Part shown: one piece after another, positions 36,278 to 44,481 of the stretch
Layout of the letters: each line of letters opens with the position of its first letter
Numbering within the stretch: position 1 is the stretch's first letter
Assembly: GCF_001620055.1 (NCBI RefSeq)
Contig: NZ_LQGY01000065.1
Coordinates: 49,344 to 113,343, forward strand
Length of the DNA: 64,000 nucleotides
Reading direction: 5' to 3'
DNA from: Agromyces sp. NDB4Y10
GTDB taxonomy: Bacteria; Actinomycetota; Actinomycetes; Actinomycetales; Microbacteriaceae
Position numbers and translations under genes: made by a program
The notes under the pieces: model-generated
What the model was told of the DNA's origin: nothing
The model's input: the letters and a program-made list of their open reading frames with translations, nothing else
The model's database searches: none

Positions 36278-38887
36278 ATGAACGAGACCGCGAACGCCGC
36301 GGCGGGCGCGCGCCACGTCGTCATCGTCGGCGGCGGCCCGGCCGCGCATCGCCTCGCCGACAGCCTCCACGCCCGCGACACCGACCGTCGCCTGCGGGTC
36401 ACGGTGGTCGGCGAGGAGCCGTGGGCGCCCTACGACCGCGTGGCGCTCAGCACCCGCCTGGCCGACGCGAGCACGGATCTCACGCTTCCGGACACGCCGT
36501 GGGACGACGGGCACGTCCGCCTGATCACCGGCGAGCGCGTCGTCGAGGTGAGCCGCGCGAACCGCGTGGCCGTCACCTCGAGCGGACTCGAGCTGCGGTG
36601 GGACGACCTGGTGCTCGCGACCGGGTCGAGCGCGCCCGTCCCCGACCTCCCCGGGAGCGAGCACGCCCGCGTCTACCGCACGATCGACGACGTCGACGCG
36701 CTCGTCGCCGAGACCCGTTCGCTCGCCGAGCGCCTCGGCCGGGCGCCGCGCGTGGTCGTCGCCGGCGGCGGCCTGCTCGGGCTCGAGGCCGCCGGCGGCC
36801 TCGCGAAGCTGGGGGCGGATGCCGCGATCGTGCACTCCGGTCGGTGGCTCATGTCCGCCCAGCTCGACGAGGGCGCCGGACGCGCGCTCGGCCGCATCAT
36901 CGCCGGCCAGGGGATCGACCTGCACCTCGGGGTCCGCCCCGCGAAGGTGCTCACGAGCAGCGGCGGCGTCGTGGGGGTGGAGCTCACCGACGACCGCCGC
37001 GTCGACGCCGACCTCGTCGTGTTCGCGATCGGGATCGCCCCGCGCGACGAGCTGGCTCGGGCGATGGGGCTCGAGCTCGGCCCGCGGGGCGGGGTCGCGA
37101 TCGACACGGCGTGCGCGGCATCCGTGCCGGACGTCTGGGCGATCGGCGAGGTCGCGAGCTTCGAGGGCCGCTGCACGGGCCTCGTCGCGCCGGCCAACGC
37201 GATGGCCGAGGTCGTCGCCGACCGGCTGCTCGGCGGCGCCGCCGAGTTCACGACCGTCGACGACGCGACCAAGCTGAAGCTCGCCGGCGTCGACGTCGCG
37301 AGCTTCGGCGACGCCCTCGCGCGCACCGAGCACGCGCTCGAGATCGTCTACGCCGACCCGGCGCGCGGGCTCTACCAGAAGCTGGTCGTGACGGATGACG
37401 CCAGGACGCTGCTCGGCGGCGTGTTCGTGGGTGACGCGTCGCCGTACGCGTCGCTGCGACCGCTGCTCGGCACGGAGCTGTCGGGCGAGCCCGCCGCGTA
37501 CCTCTCGGCGTCGGGCATGGAGGCGCCCGCGGGCGACGAGCTCCCGGCATCCGCCCTCGTGTGCGCGTGCAACAACGTCGCCGCCGGCACCATCCGGGAC
37601 GCCGTCAACGGCGCCCACGGCGCGCACGCGGAGGGATGCGCCGAACTCGGGGCGCTGAAGGGGTGCTCGCGCGCGGGCACCCAGTGCGGCTCCTGCGTGC
37701 CCCTCGTGAAGAAGCTGCTCGAGGCCGAGCTGGCCAAGTCCGGCCGCGCGATCTCGCGGGCCCTCTGCGAGCACTTCGCGATCTCGCGGCAGGAGCTCTT
37801 CGAGTCCGTCCGCGTGCTCGAGCTCGCCTCGTTCGAGGACATCGTCGCCCGGCTCGGCACTGGCCGCGGATGCGACGTCTGCAAGCCCGTCGTCGCGTCG
37901 ATCCTCGCCGCCCAGCACGGCTCGTACATCCTCGACGGCGGCCGCGGCGGACTGCAGGACACCAACGACCGCGCCATGGCGAACATGCAGAAGGACGGCA
38001 CGTACTCGGTCGTGCCGCGCATCCCGGCCGGCGAGATCACCCCGCAGAAGCTCGCGGTCATCGCGCAGGTCGCGACGGACTTCGGGCTCTACACGAAGAT
38101 CACCGGCGGCCAGCGCATCGACCTCTTCGGCGCGCGGCTCGACCAGTTGCCGGAGATCTGGAAGCGGCTCGTCGATGCCGGCTTCGAGTCGGGCCAGGCC
38201 TACGGCAAGGCGCTGCGGAACGTGAAGAGCTGCGTCGGCTCGACGTGGTGCCGCTACGGCGTGCAGGACTCCGTCGCGATGGCGATCCGGCTCGAGCTGC
38301 GCTATCGCGGGCTCCGCTCCCCGCACAAGCTGAAGTTCGGCGTCTCCGGCTGCGCGCGCGAGTGCGCCGAGGCGCGCGGCAAGGACGTCGGCGTGATCGC
38401 GACCGAGCAGGGATGGAACCTCTACGTCGGGGGCAACGGCGGGTTCCAGCCGGCGCACGCCCAGCTGCTCGCGAGCGACCTCGACGACGAGACCCTGCTG
38501 CGCTACCTCGACCGGTACATCATGTACTACGTCCGCACCGCCGACCGGCTGCAGCGCACCGCACGCTGGATCGAGGACCTCGACGGCGGACTCGACCACG
38601 TGCGCGACGTCGTCGTGCACGACTCGCTCGGCCTCGCGGCCGACCTCGAGGCCGCGATGGCCCGGCACGTCGACACGTACGAGGACGAGTGGGCGGCCAC
38701 GCTCGCCGACCCCGACCGGCTGCGCCGCTTCCGCTCGTTCGTGAACGCGCCCGAGGCGGCCGCGCAACCCCTCGCACGCGTCGAGGAACGCGGCCAGTAC
38801 CGCCCGGCCACCCCCGAGGAGCTGGCGCGGGGCGAGGCGGTCCTCGTCTCCGGCCCGACGATCCCCACGCGCGGAGCGGGCGCGTGA
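36278..38887 (+). CDS. nirB: Nitrite reductase [NAD(P)H] large subunit NirB
   Basis: An 869-residue enzyme that reduces nitrite to ammonium with six electrons. Order: FAD/NAD-binding reductase domain (about 8-330), BFD-like 2Fe-2S region (C429, C431 and later KGCSRAGTQCGSC), a second Cys-containing linker (GRGCDVCKP), then the sulfite/nitrite reductase half-domains. The siroheme and 4Fe-4S ligands are C652, C658, C692 and C696 in the classic CX5C/CX3C pattern. The start is ATG 36278 with GGGAGG upstream. Its stop overlaps cobA. A GlnR-like box sits upstream. Confidence 0.97.
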   Translation: MNETANAAAGARHVVIVGGGPAAHRLADSLHARDTDRRLRVTVVGEEPWAPYDRVALSTRLADASTDLTLPDTPWDDGHVRLITGERVVEVSRANRVAVTSSGLELRWDDLVLATGSSAPVPDLPGSEHARVYRTIDDVDALVAETRSLAERLGRAPRVVVAGGGLLGLEAAGGLAKLGADAAIVHSGRWLMSAQLDEGAGRALGRIIAGQGIDLHLGVRPAKVLTSSGGVVGVELTDDRRVDADLVVFAIGIAPRDELARAMGLELGPRGGVAIDTACAASVPDVWAIGEVASFEGRCTGLVAPANAMAEVVADRLLGGAAEFTTVDDATKLKLAGVDVASFGDALARTEHALEIVYADPARGLYQKLVVTDDARTLLGGVFVGDASPYASLRPLLGTELSGEPAAYLSASGMEAPAGDELPASALVCACNNVAAGTIRDAVNGAHGAHAEGCAELGALKGCSRAGTQCGSCVPLVKKLLEAELAKSGRAISRALCEHFAISRQELFESVRVLELASFEDIVARLGTGRGCDVCKPVVASILAAQHGSYILDGGRGGLQDTNDRAMANMQKDGTYSVVPRIPAGEITPQKLAVIAQVATDFGLYTKITGGQRIDLFGARLDQLPEIWKRLVDAGFESGQAYGKALRNVKSCVGSTWCRYGVQDSVAMAIRLELRYRGLRSPHKLKFGVSGCARECAEARGKDVGVIATEQGWNLYVGGNGGFQPAHAQLLASDLDDETLLRYLDRYIMYYVRTADRLQRTARWIEDLDGGLDHVRDVVVHDSLGLAADLEAAMARHVDTYEDEWAATLADPDRLRRFRSFVNAPEAAAQPLARVEERGQYRPATPEELARGEAVLVSGPTIPTRGAGA

Positions 38888-39660
38888 CCGGCCGGGTGAC
38901 GCTCGTCGGGGGCGGCCCCGGTCGGGAGGAGCTGCTCACCGTCGCCGCGGTCCGCGCCCTCGGGGCGGCGGACGTCGTGCTCTACGACCGGCTCGCGCCG
39001 CACGGGCGCCTCGCCGAGCTCGCGCCCGACGCCGAGCTCGTCGACGTCGGCAAGCAGCCCGGGCACCACGCGATGCCGCAGGGCGAGATCGAGGCGCTGC
39101 TCGTCGCCCACGCCCTCGCCGGACGCCACGTGGTGCGACTCAAGGGCGGCGACCCCTACGTGTTCGGGCGCGGCGGCGAGGAGGTGCTCGCCTGCCATCG
39201 CGCCGGCGTGCCGGTCGAGGTCGTCCCCGGCGTCACGAGCGCGGTCGCGGTCCCCGGCGCGGCCGGCATCCCCCTGACGCATCGCGGCGTAAGCCGCCTC
39301 TTCACGGTCGTCTCGGGGCACGCACCGCTCACCGACGACGAGCTCCGCCACCTCGCGGGGCTCGGCGGCACCGTGGTCGTGCTCATGGGCGTGAACACCC
39401 TCCCCATGCTCGCGGCCGGACTGGCCCGGCACGGCATGCGCGCCTCCACACCGGTCGCGATCGTCGAGCGCGGCTTCCGATGCGACCAGCGCACGACGGT
39501 CGCCGACCTGGGCGGCATCGTCACGGCGGCCGGCCTCGCCGGGGTGGAATCGCCGGCGGTCATCGTCGTCGGCGAGGTCGTCCGGCTCGCCCACGACGGC
39601 CACGCCGACGCCGTCCAGCTCATGGAGCGAGCGGCAGGGTTCGCGGGAGCCGCCGCATGA
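38884..39660 (+). CDS. cobA: Uroporphyrinogen-III C-methyltransferase
   Basis: A 258-residue SAM-dependent methyltransferase that makes precorrin-2, the first step toward siroheme. VTLVGGGPGREELLTVAAVRAL, LKGGDPYVFGRGGEE and VPGVTSA are family signatures. It is a stand-alone SUMT without the dehydrogenase part of CysG. It starts at GTG 38884, overlapping nirB (GTGA), so it is made together with the enzyme that needs siroheme. Confidence 0.95.
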   Translation: MTGRVTLVGGGPGREELLTVAAVRALGAADVVLYDRLAPHGRLAELAPDAELVDVGKQPGHHAMPQGEIEALLVAHALAGRHVVRLKGGDPYVFGRGGEEVLACHRAGVPVEVVPGVTSAVAVPGAAGIPLTHRGVSRLFTVVSGHAPLTDDELRHLAGLGGTVVVLMGVNTLPMLAAGLARHGMRASTPVAIVERGFRCDQRTTVADLGGIVTAAGLAGVESPAVIVVGEVVRLAHDGHADAVQLMERAAGFAGAAA

Positions 39661-40787
39661 CCGACCAGGCGGAGTGCGCCATCGGCTTCCGGCCCGACCA
39701 GCTCGAGGGCTTCCGCATCGGCGTGACGAGCGACCGCCGGTCGGGCGACCTCATCGACGCGTTCGTACGCCGCGGCGCCCAGGTCGTCCATGCCCCCACG
39801 ATCCGGATGGCGAACGCGAGCTCCGACGAACCCGTCATCGCCGACACGCGCGCCATCATCGACGCCCGGCCCGACGTGCTGCTCGCGACCACCGCCTACG
39901 GGGTCCGCCGCTGGTTCGAGGTGGCGGATGCCGCGGGGCTCGGCGACGACCTGGTCGACGCGTTGCGCGACACCGCGATCCTCGTGCGCGGCCCGAAGGC
40001 GCGCGGCGGCATCCGCGCCGCGGGCCTCGACGACGTCGGCATGAGCGCCGAGGAGACCACCGAGTCGCTCATCGACGAAGTGCTCGCCAAGCACCCGGCC
40101 GGGCTCACGATCGCGGTGCAGCTCCACGGCTACCTCCCGCCGTCGGCGCTCGACCGGCTCCGTCGGGCGCACGCCCGCGTCCTCACGGTCGAGCCGTACC
40201 GCTGGCTCGACCCGGACGTGGCCGACGAGCGCGTCGACCGGCTCATCGAGGCCGCCTGCACGGGCGGCCTCGACGCCATCACGTTCACGAGCGCGCCCGC
40301 CGTCCACGCGCTGTTCATGGCGGCCGAGGCGCGCGGCCGGTACGACGACCTCGTCGATGCGATGTGCGGGCCCGTCGTCGCGGCCGCCGTCGGCCCGGTC
40401 ACCGCGGCGCCGCTGCTCGCGGCCGGCATCGTCCCGCTGCAACCGGAGCGGTACCGGATGGGCGCCATGATCCGGCAGGTGTGCGAGCACCTCGAGTCGG
40501 CGCGCGTCATCCGCGTCGAGACGCGGCACGGGCCGCTCGCGTTGCGCGGATCGGTCGCCGAGGTGGCCGGACGCCGCATCCCGCTCGCCCCCGTCGCGCT
40601 CTCGATCCTGCGCCCGCTCGTCGTGGCGCGCGGCTCGGTGGTCGCTCGCGACCGCCTCGCCGCGGGGATGCCGGGCGCGGGCGACGAGCACGCGCTCGAG
40701 GTCGCGCTGAGCCGCCTCCGGCAGTCGCTCGGCGTCCCCGGACTGATCGCCACCGTGGTCAAGCGGGGATACCGGATCGATGCGTGA
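39657..40787 (+). CDS. Uroporphyrinogen-III synthase-like protein fused to a winged-helix DNA-binding domain
   Basis: A 376-residue protein. Residues 15-270 match HemD (GVTSDRRSGDLIDAFVRRGAQVVHAPTI, ITFTSAPAVHALF). Residues 285-376 resemble the OmpR/PhoB effector domain (GSVVARDRLAAGMP then ALEVALSRLRQSLG and VVKRGYRIDA). The fusion is known from actinobacteria, for example M. tuberculosis Rv0260c near nitrate genes. It may sense a tetrapyrrole and regulate nitrogen genes rather than act as an enzyme; that is inferred. It overlaps cobA by four bases (ATGA). Confidence 0.88.
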   Translation: MTDQAECAIGFRPDQLEGFRIGVTSDRRSGDLIDAFVRRGAQVVHAPTIRMANASSDEPVIADTRAIIDARPDVLLATTAYGVRRWFEVADAAGLGDDLVDALRDTAILVRGPKARGGIRAAGLDDVGMSAEETTESLIDEVLAKHPAGLTIAVQLHGYLPPSALDRLRRAHARVLTVEPYRWLDPDVADERVDRLIEAACTGGLDAITFTSAPAVHALFMAAEARGRYDDLVDAMCGPVVAAAVGPVTAAPLLAAGIVPLQPERYRMGAMIRQVCEHLESARVIRVETRHGPLALRGSVAEVAGRRIPLAPVALSILRPLVVARGSVVARDRLAAGMPGAGDEHALEVALSRLRQSLGVPGLIATVVKRGYRIDA

Positions 40788-40927
40788 CCACGACCTCACA
40801 GCGGCATCCGATCCGGGTGAGCAGGTGGAGACGCACTGTTCACGACCCGCGCGAACCCGGGAAACACGCCGCGGATAGCGTCGCCTGCACCAGCTCGACC
40901 CCGTGACCGACATCCCCGGAGGCACCG
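40788..40927 (+). promoter_or_regulatory. Leader region of narK
   Basis: 140 bases before narK. It contains TTCAC and GAAAC near 40838-40865, but their spacing (17 bases) does not fit a GlnR pair well. A GCGGCATCC word lies at about 40802. GGAGG precedes the narK ATG. Confidence 0.35.
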
Positions 40928-42343
40928 ATGACCGAGATCCTGCAGACCGCTCCCCCGAGCGCCGCATCCGCCGCGCCGACCACCGCCCCGCCCGCCCCCG
41001 CGCCGGGCGCGCTGACCCGCCGCCCCGGCCGCTGGATCGACGGGTGGGACCCCGAGGACACCGCGCAATGGGAGCGCGAGGGCCGTCGCGTCGCCCGGCG
41101 CAACCTCAACTGGTCGATCTTCGCCGAGTTCCTCGGGTTCGTCGTCTGGCAGCTCTGGAGCATCGTCGCGGTGGCCCTTCCCGCGGCCGGCTTCCAGCTC
41201 ACCACGAGCGAGATCTTCTGGCTCATCTCGATCCCGAGCCTCGTCGGAGCCACGCTGCGCATCCCGTACTCGTTCCTGGTCCCGATCTTCGGCGGGCGGA
41301 ACTGGACCATCGTCTCGGCCGGGCTGCTCCTCGTGCCGGCCGTGATGCTCGCGGTGACCGTCTCGAACCCCGACACCCCGTTCTGGGTGCTCCTCCTCGC
41401 GGCGGCGCTCGCCGGGTTCGGCGGGGGCAACTTCGCCAGCTCGATGTCGAACATCACGTTCTTCTACCCCCAGCGCGAGAAGGGCTGGGCGCTCGGCCTG
41501 AACGCGGCCGGCGGCAACCTCGGCGCGGCCGTCGCCCAGTTCACGGTTCCGGTCGTCATCACGATCGGCGCGGGCGCGACGCTGAACCTGCCGGTGGCCG
41601 GCTGGATCTGGGTGCCGTTCATCCTCCTGGCGATGTTCGGGGCATGGCGGTACATGGACAACCTCGCCAACGCCAAGGCCGACCTCTCGGGCTCGGCCGC
41701 CGCCCTGAAGGAGCCGCACCTGTGGCTGCTGGCCCTGCTCTACATCGGCACGTTCGGCTCGTTCATCGGCTTCGCGAGTGTCTTCCCGAAGCTCATCGCC
41801 GACCAGTTCCCCGAGTTCTCCACCATCGGCGTGCTCGGGGCGACGGTCTCCCTCGCGTTCCTCGGCGCCCTCGTCGGCTCCCTCGCCCGGCCCTACGGCG
41901 GGCGACTCTCGGACCGATTCGGCGGCGCTCGCATCACGATGATCGCGTTCGCGGCCATGGCGGTCATCACGCTCGCGGTGCTCGCGACACTCCCCCTCGG
42001 CAGCTTCTGGGTGTTCCTCGGGCTGTTCCTGCTGCTCTTCGCGACGGCGGGCGTGGGCAACGGCTCGACCTACCGCATGGTGCCGATCGTGTTCGCGATG
42101 CGGTCCGCCCACGGCGCCGGCGACGTGTCGACCCAACGCAAGGCGGCCGCGGCACTCGGGCTCATCTCGGCGATCGGCGCGTACGGCGGATTCCTCATCC
42201 CGCAGGCGCTGAACCTCTCGTTCCAGGCGACCGGCGGCTATGCGGCGGCGTTCACCGGCTTCGTCGCCGGGTACCTCGTCCTCCTCGCCGTCACGTGGGC
42301 CGTGTACGTGCGGCCCCGCCACCTCCGCGAGCAGAAGATCTGA
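40928..42343 (+). CDS. narK: Nitrate/nitrite transporter (MFS, NarK family)
   Basis: A 471-residue major facilitator protein with about 12 membrane helices. An N-terminal Pro/Ala-rich tail of about 30 residues precedes GRWIDGWDPED. Two nitrate-signature regions are visible: GGNFASSMSNITFFYPQREKGWALGLNAAGG near 160-195 and FATAGVGNGSTYRMVPIVF near 370. It imports nitrate for NasA and may also export nitrite. It has a GGAGG site and stands 11 bases before nasA. Confidence 0.95.
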   Translation: MTEILQTAPPSAASAAPTTAPPAPAPGALTRRPGRWIDGWDPEDTAQWEREGRRVARRNLNWSIFAEFLGFVVWQLWSIVAVALPAAGFQLTTSEIFWLISIPSLVGATLRIPYSFLVPIFGGRNWTIVSAGLLLVPAVMLAVTVSNPDTPFWVLLLAAALAGFGGGNFASSMSNITFFYPQREKGWALGLNAAGGNLGAAVAQFTVPVVITIGAGATLNLPVAGWIWVPFILLAMFGAWRYMDNLANAKADLSGSAAALKEPHLWLLALLYIGTFGSFIGFASVFPKLIADQFPEFSTIGVLGATVSLAFLGALVGSLARPYGGRLSDRFGGARITMIAFAAMAVITLAVLATLPLGSFWVFLGLFLLLFATAGVGNGSTYRMVPIVFAMRSAHGAGDVSTQRKAAAALGLISAIGAYGGFLIPQALNLSFQATGGYAAAFTGFVAGYLVLLAVTWAVYVRPRHLREQKI

Positions 42344-42354
42344 TTCGAGCGCGC

Positions 42355-44481
42355 ATGACCGACCGGCCCGCCCCCACGCACTGCCCGTACTGCGCGCTGC
42401 AGTGCGCGATGACCCTCACCCCGACGGATGCCTCCGGCGCCGCCGCGCCGACCGACGCTCCGCCCGTGACGGTCGCCGGCCGCGACTTCCCGACGAATCG
42501 CGGCGGGCTGTGCAAGAAGGGCTGGACCTCGGCGGAACTGCTCCGCGCCCCGTCCCGCCTCGGCGCCCCGCTCGTGCGGGGCGCCGACGGCGCCCTGCAC
42601 GAGGCGAGCTGGGACGAGGCGCTCGACCTGGTGGCCGGCCGGCTCCGCGACATCCGTGAACGCCACGGTGCCGACGCGGTGGGCGTCTTCGGCGGCGGCG
42701 GACTCACCAACGAGAAGGCGTACCTGCTCGGCAAGTTCGCGCGCCTGGCGCTCGGCACCAGCCGCATCGACTACAACGGCCGCTACTGCATGTCGTCGGC
42801 GGCCGCGGCCGGCAACCGTGCCTTCGGCGTCGACCGCGGCCTGCCGTTCCCGTTGGCCGACCTCGACGACGCCGAGACCATCCTGCTGCTCGGCACGAAC
42901 GTCGCCGAGACCATGCCGCCGTTCATCGGGCACCTCGCGGGCGCGCAGGCCGCGGGTGGGCTCATCGTCGTCGACCCGCGGCGGACGGCGACCGCGAAGC
43001 TCACCGACGACGGGCGCGGCCTGCACGTGCAACCGGCGCCGGGCACCGACCTCCCCCTGCTCCTCGGACTCGCGCACGTCGTCATCGCCGAACGGCTCGT
43101 CGACACGGCCTACGTCGCCGAACGCACCACCGGCTACGACGCGGTGCGGCGGAGCGTCGCCCCGTGGTGGCCCGAGCGCGTGCAGTCCGTGACCGGCGTG
43201 CCCGCGACGACGCTGCGGCGCCTCGCACGTCGCCTCGCCAGCGGCGGGAGGACCTTCGTGCTCACGGGTCGCGGCGTCGAGCAGCACGTCGACGGCACCG
43301 ACACCGCCACCGCCGCCATCAACCTCGCGCTCCTGCTCGGGCTGCCCGGGCGTCCCGGCAGCGGCTACGGCACGCTCACCGGCCAGGGCAACGGGCAGGG
43401 CGGTCGCGAGCACGGGCAGAAGTGCGACCAGCTCCCCGGATACCGGAAGATCACCGACCCCGCGGCACGTGCCCACGTCGCCGCGGTGTGGGGCGTCGAC
43501 GCCGACGACCTCCCGGGACCGGGCGTGCCGGCGATCGAACTCCTCGCCTCGCTCGGTCGGCCCGGCGGCGTCCGCGCCCTCCTCGTCCACGGGTCGAACC
43601 TCGTCGTGTCCTCCCCCAACGCGGGCGCGGTGCGCCGCGCCGTGGACGCGCTCGACCTGCTGGTCGTCTGCGACTTCGTCCTCTCGGAGACGGCGGCGCT
43701 CGCCGACGTCGTGCTGCCGGTGCTGCAGTGGGCCGAGGAGGAGGGCACCATGACGAACCTCGAGGGACGCGTCATCCGTCGACGCCGCGCGCTCGAGCCG
43801 CCGCCCGGCGCCCGCGACGAACTCCGGGTCCTGCACGAGCTCGCCCGCCGGCTCGGCTCCGCGGCCCGGTTCGACACCGACCCCGAGGCCGTCTTCGAGG
43901 AGCTGCGCCTCGCGTCGGAGGGCGGCATCGCCGACTATTCGGGCATCGACTACGCGCTCCTCGACTCCGGCGCCGAGGCGTACTGGCCGTACCCGCGCGG
44001 CGGCACCGGCACGCCGCGGCTCTTCGCGGACCGGTTCGCGCACGACGACGGCCGGGCGCGCCTCGTCGCCGTGTCCCCCCAGGCGGCGGCGCACCCGGCG
44101 CCGGGGCCCGGCGAGGTTACGCTCGTGACCGGCCGGCTGCTCGAGCACTACCAGAGCGGCGCCCAGACCCGCCGGGTCCCCGAACTGCTCGACGCGCAGC
44201 CCGAGCTCCGGGCGTCCCTGCACCCGGCGACCGCCGAACGCCTCGGCATCGCGGACGGCGATCCCGTCGAGATCGCCAACAACCTCGGCTCGGTGCACGG
44301 ACGGGCGCGCCTCACCGCCGACATCCGACCGGATGCCGTGTTCCTCCCGTTCCACTACGGCGACGACCAGGCGGCGAACCTCCTCACGTCCGACGCCGTC
44401 GACCCCGTCTCGTCCATGCCCGAGTTCAAGACCAACCTCGTGCGCGTCACGCGCCTCGTGGAAGCCGGAGCCCTCGCATGA
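42355..44481 (+). CDS. nasA: Assimilatory nitrate reductase catalytic subunit (molybdopterin oxidoreductase)
   Basis: A 708-residue Mo-bis-MGD enzyme that reduces nitrate to nitrite in the cytoplasm. The 4Fe-4S ligands are C10, C13, C17 and C53 (HCPYCALQC, LCKKGW). Molybdopterin-binding motifs follow (GGGLTNEKAYLLGKFAR, GTNVAETMPP, TGQGNGQGGREHGQKCDQLPGYR). The C-terminal dinucleotide-binding domain ends at NLVRVTRLVEAGALA. There is no C-terminal BFD 2Fe-2S domain; that domain is on NasB. No Tat signal is present, fitting a cytoplasmic enzyme. The stop overlaps nasB (ATGA). Confidence 0.95.
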   Translation: MTDRPAPTHCPYCALQCAMTLTPTDASGAAAPTDAPPVTVAGRDFPTNRGGLCKKGWTSAELLRAPSRLGAPLVRGADGALHEASWDEALDLVAGRLRDIRERHGADAVGVFGGGGLTNEKAYLLGKFARLALGTSRIDYNGRYCMSSAAAAGNRAFGVDRGLPFPLADLDDAETILLLGTNVAETMPPFIGHLAGAQAAGGLIVVDPRRTATAKLTDDGRGLHVQPAPGTDLPLLLGLAHVVIAERLVDTAYVAERTTGYDAVRRSVAPWWPERVQSVTGVPATTLRRLARRLASGGRTFVLTGRGVEQHVDGTDTATAAINLALLLGLPGRPGSGYGTLTGQGNGQGGREHGQKCDQLPGYRKITDPAARAHVAAVWGVDADDLPGPGVPAIELLASLGRPGGVRALLVHGSNLVVSSPNAGAVRRAVDALDLLVVCDFVLSETAALADVVLPVLQWAEEEGTMTNLEGRVIRRRRALEPPPGARDELRVLHELARRLGSAARFDTDPEAVFEELRLASEGGIADYSGIDYALLDSGAEAYWPYPRGGTGTPRLFADRFAHDDGRARLVAVSPQAAAHPAPGPGEVTLVTGRLLEHYQSGAQTRRVPELLDAQPELRASLHPATAERLGIADGDPVEIANNLGSVHGRARLTADIRPDAVFLPFHYGDDQAANLLTSDAVDPVSSMPEFKTNLVRVTRLVEAGALA

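Noticed and set aside
40838..40865. TTCAC and GAAAC before narK as a GlnR site
   Set aside because: The spacing is 17 bases instead of 6, and the intervening element does not match, so it is too weak to call.
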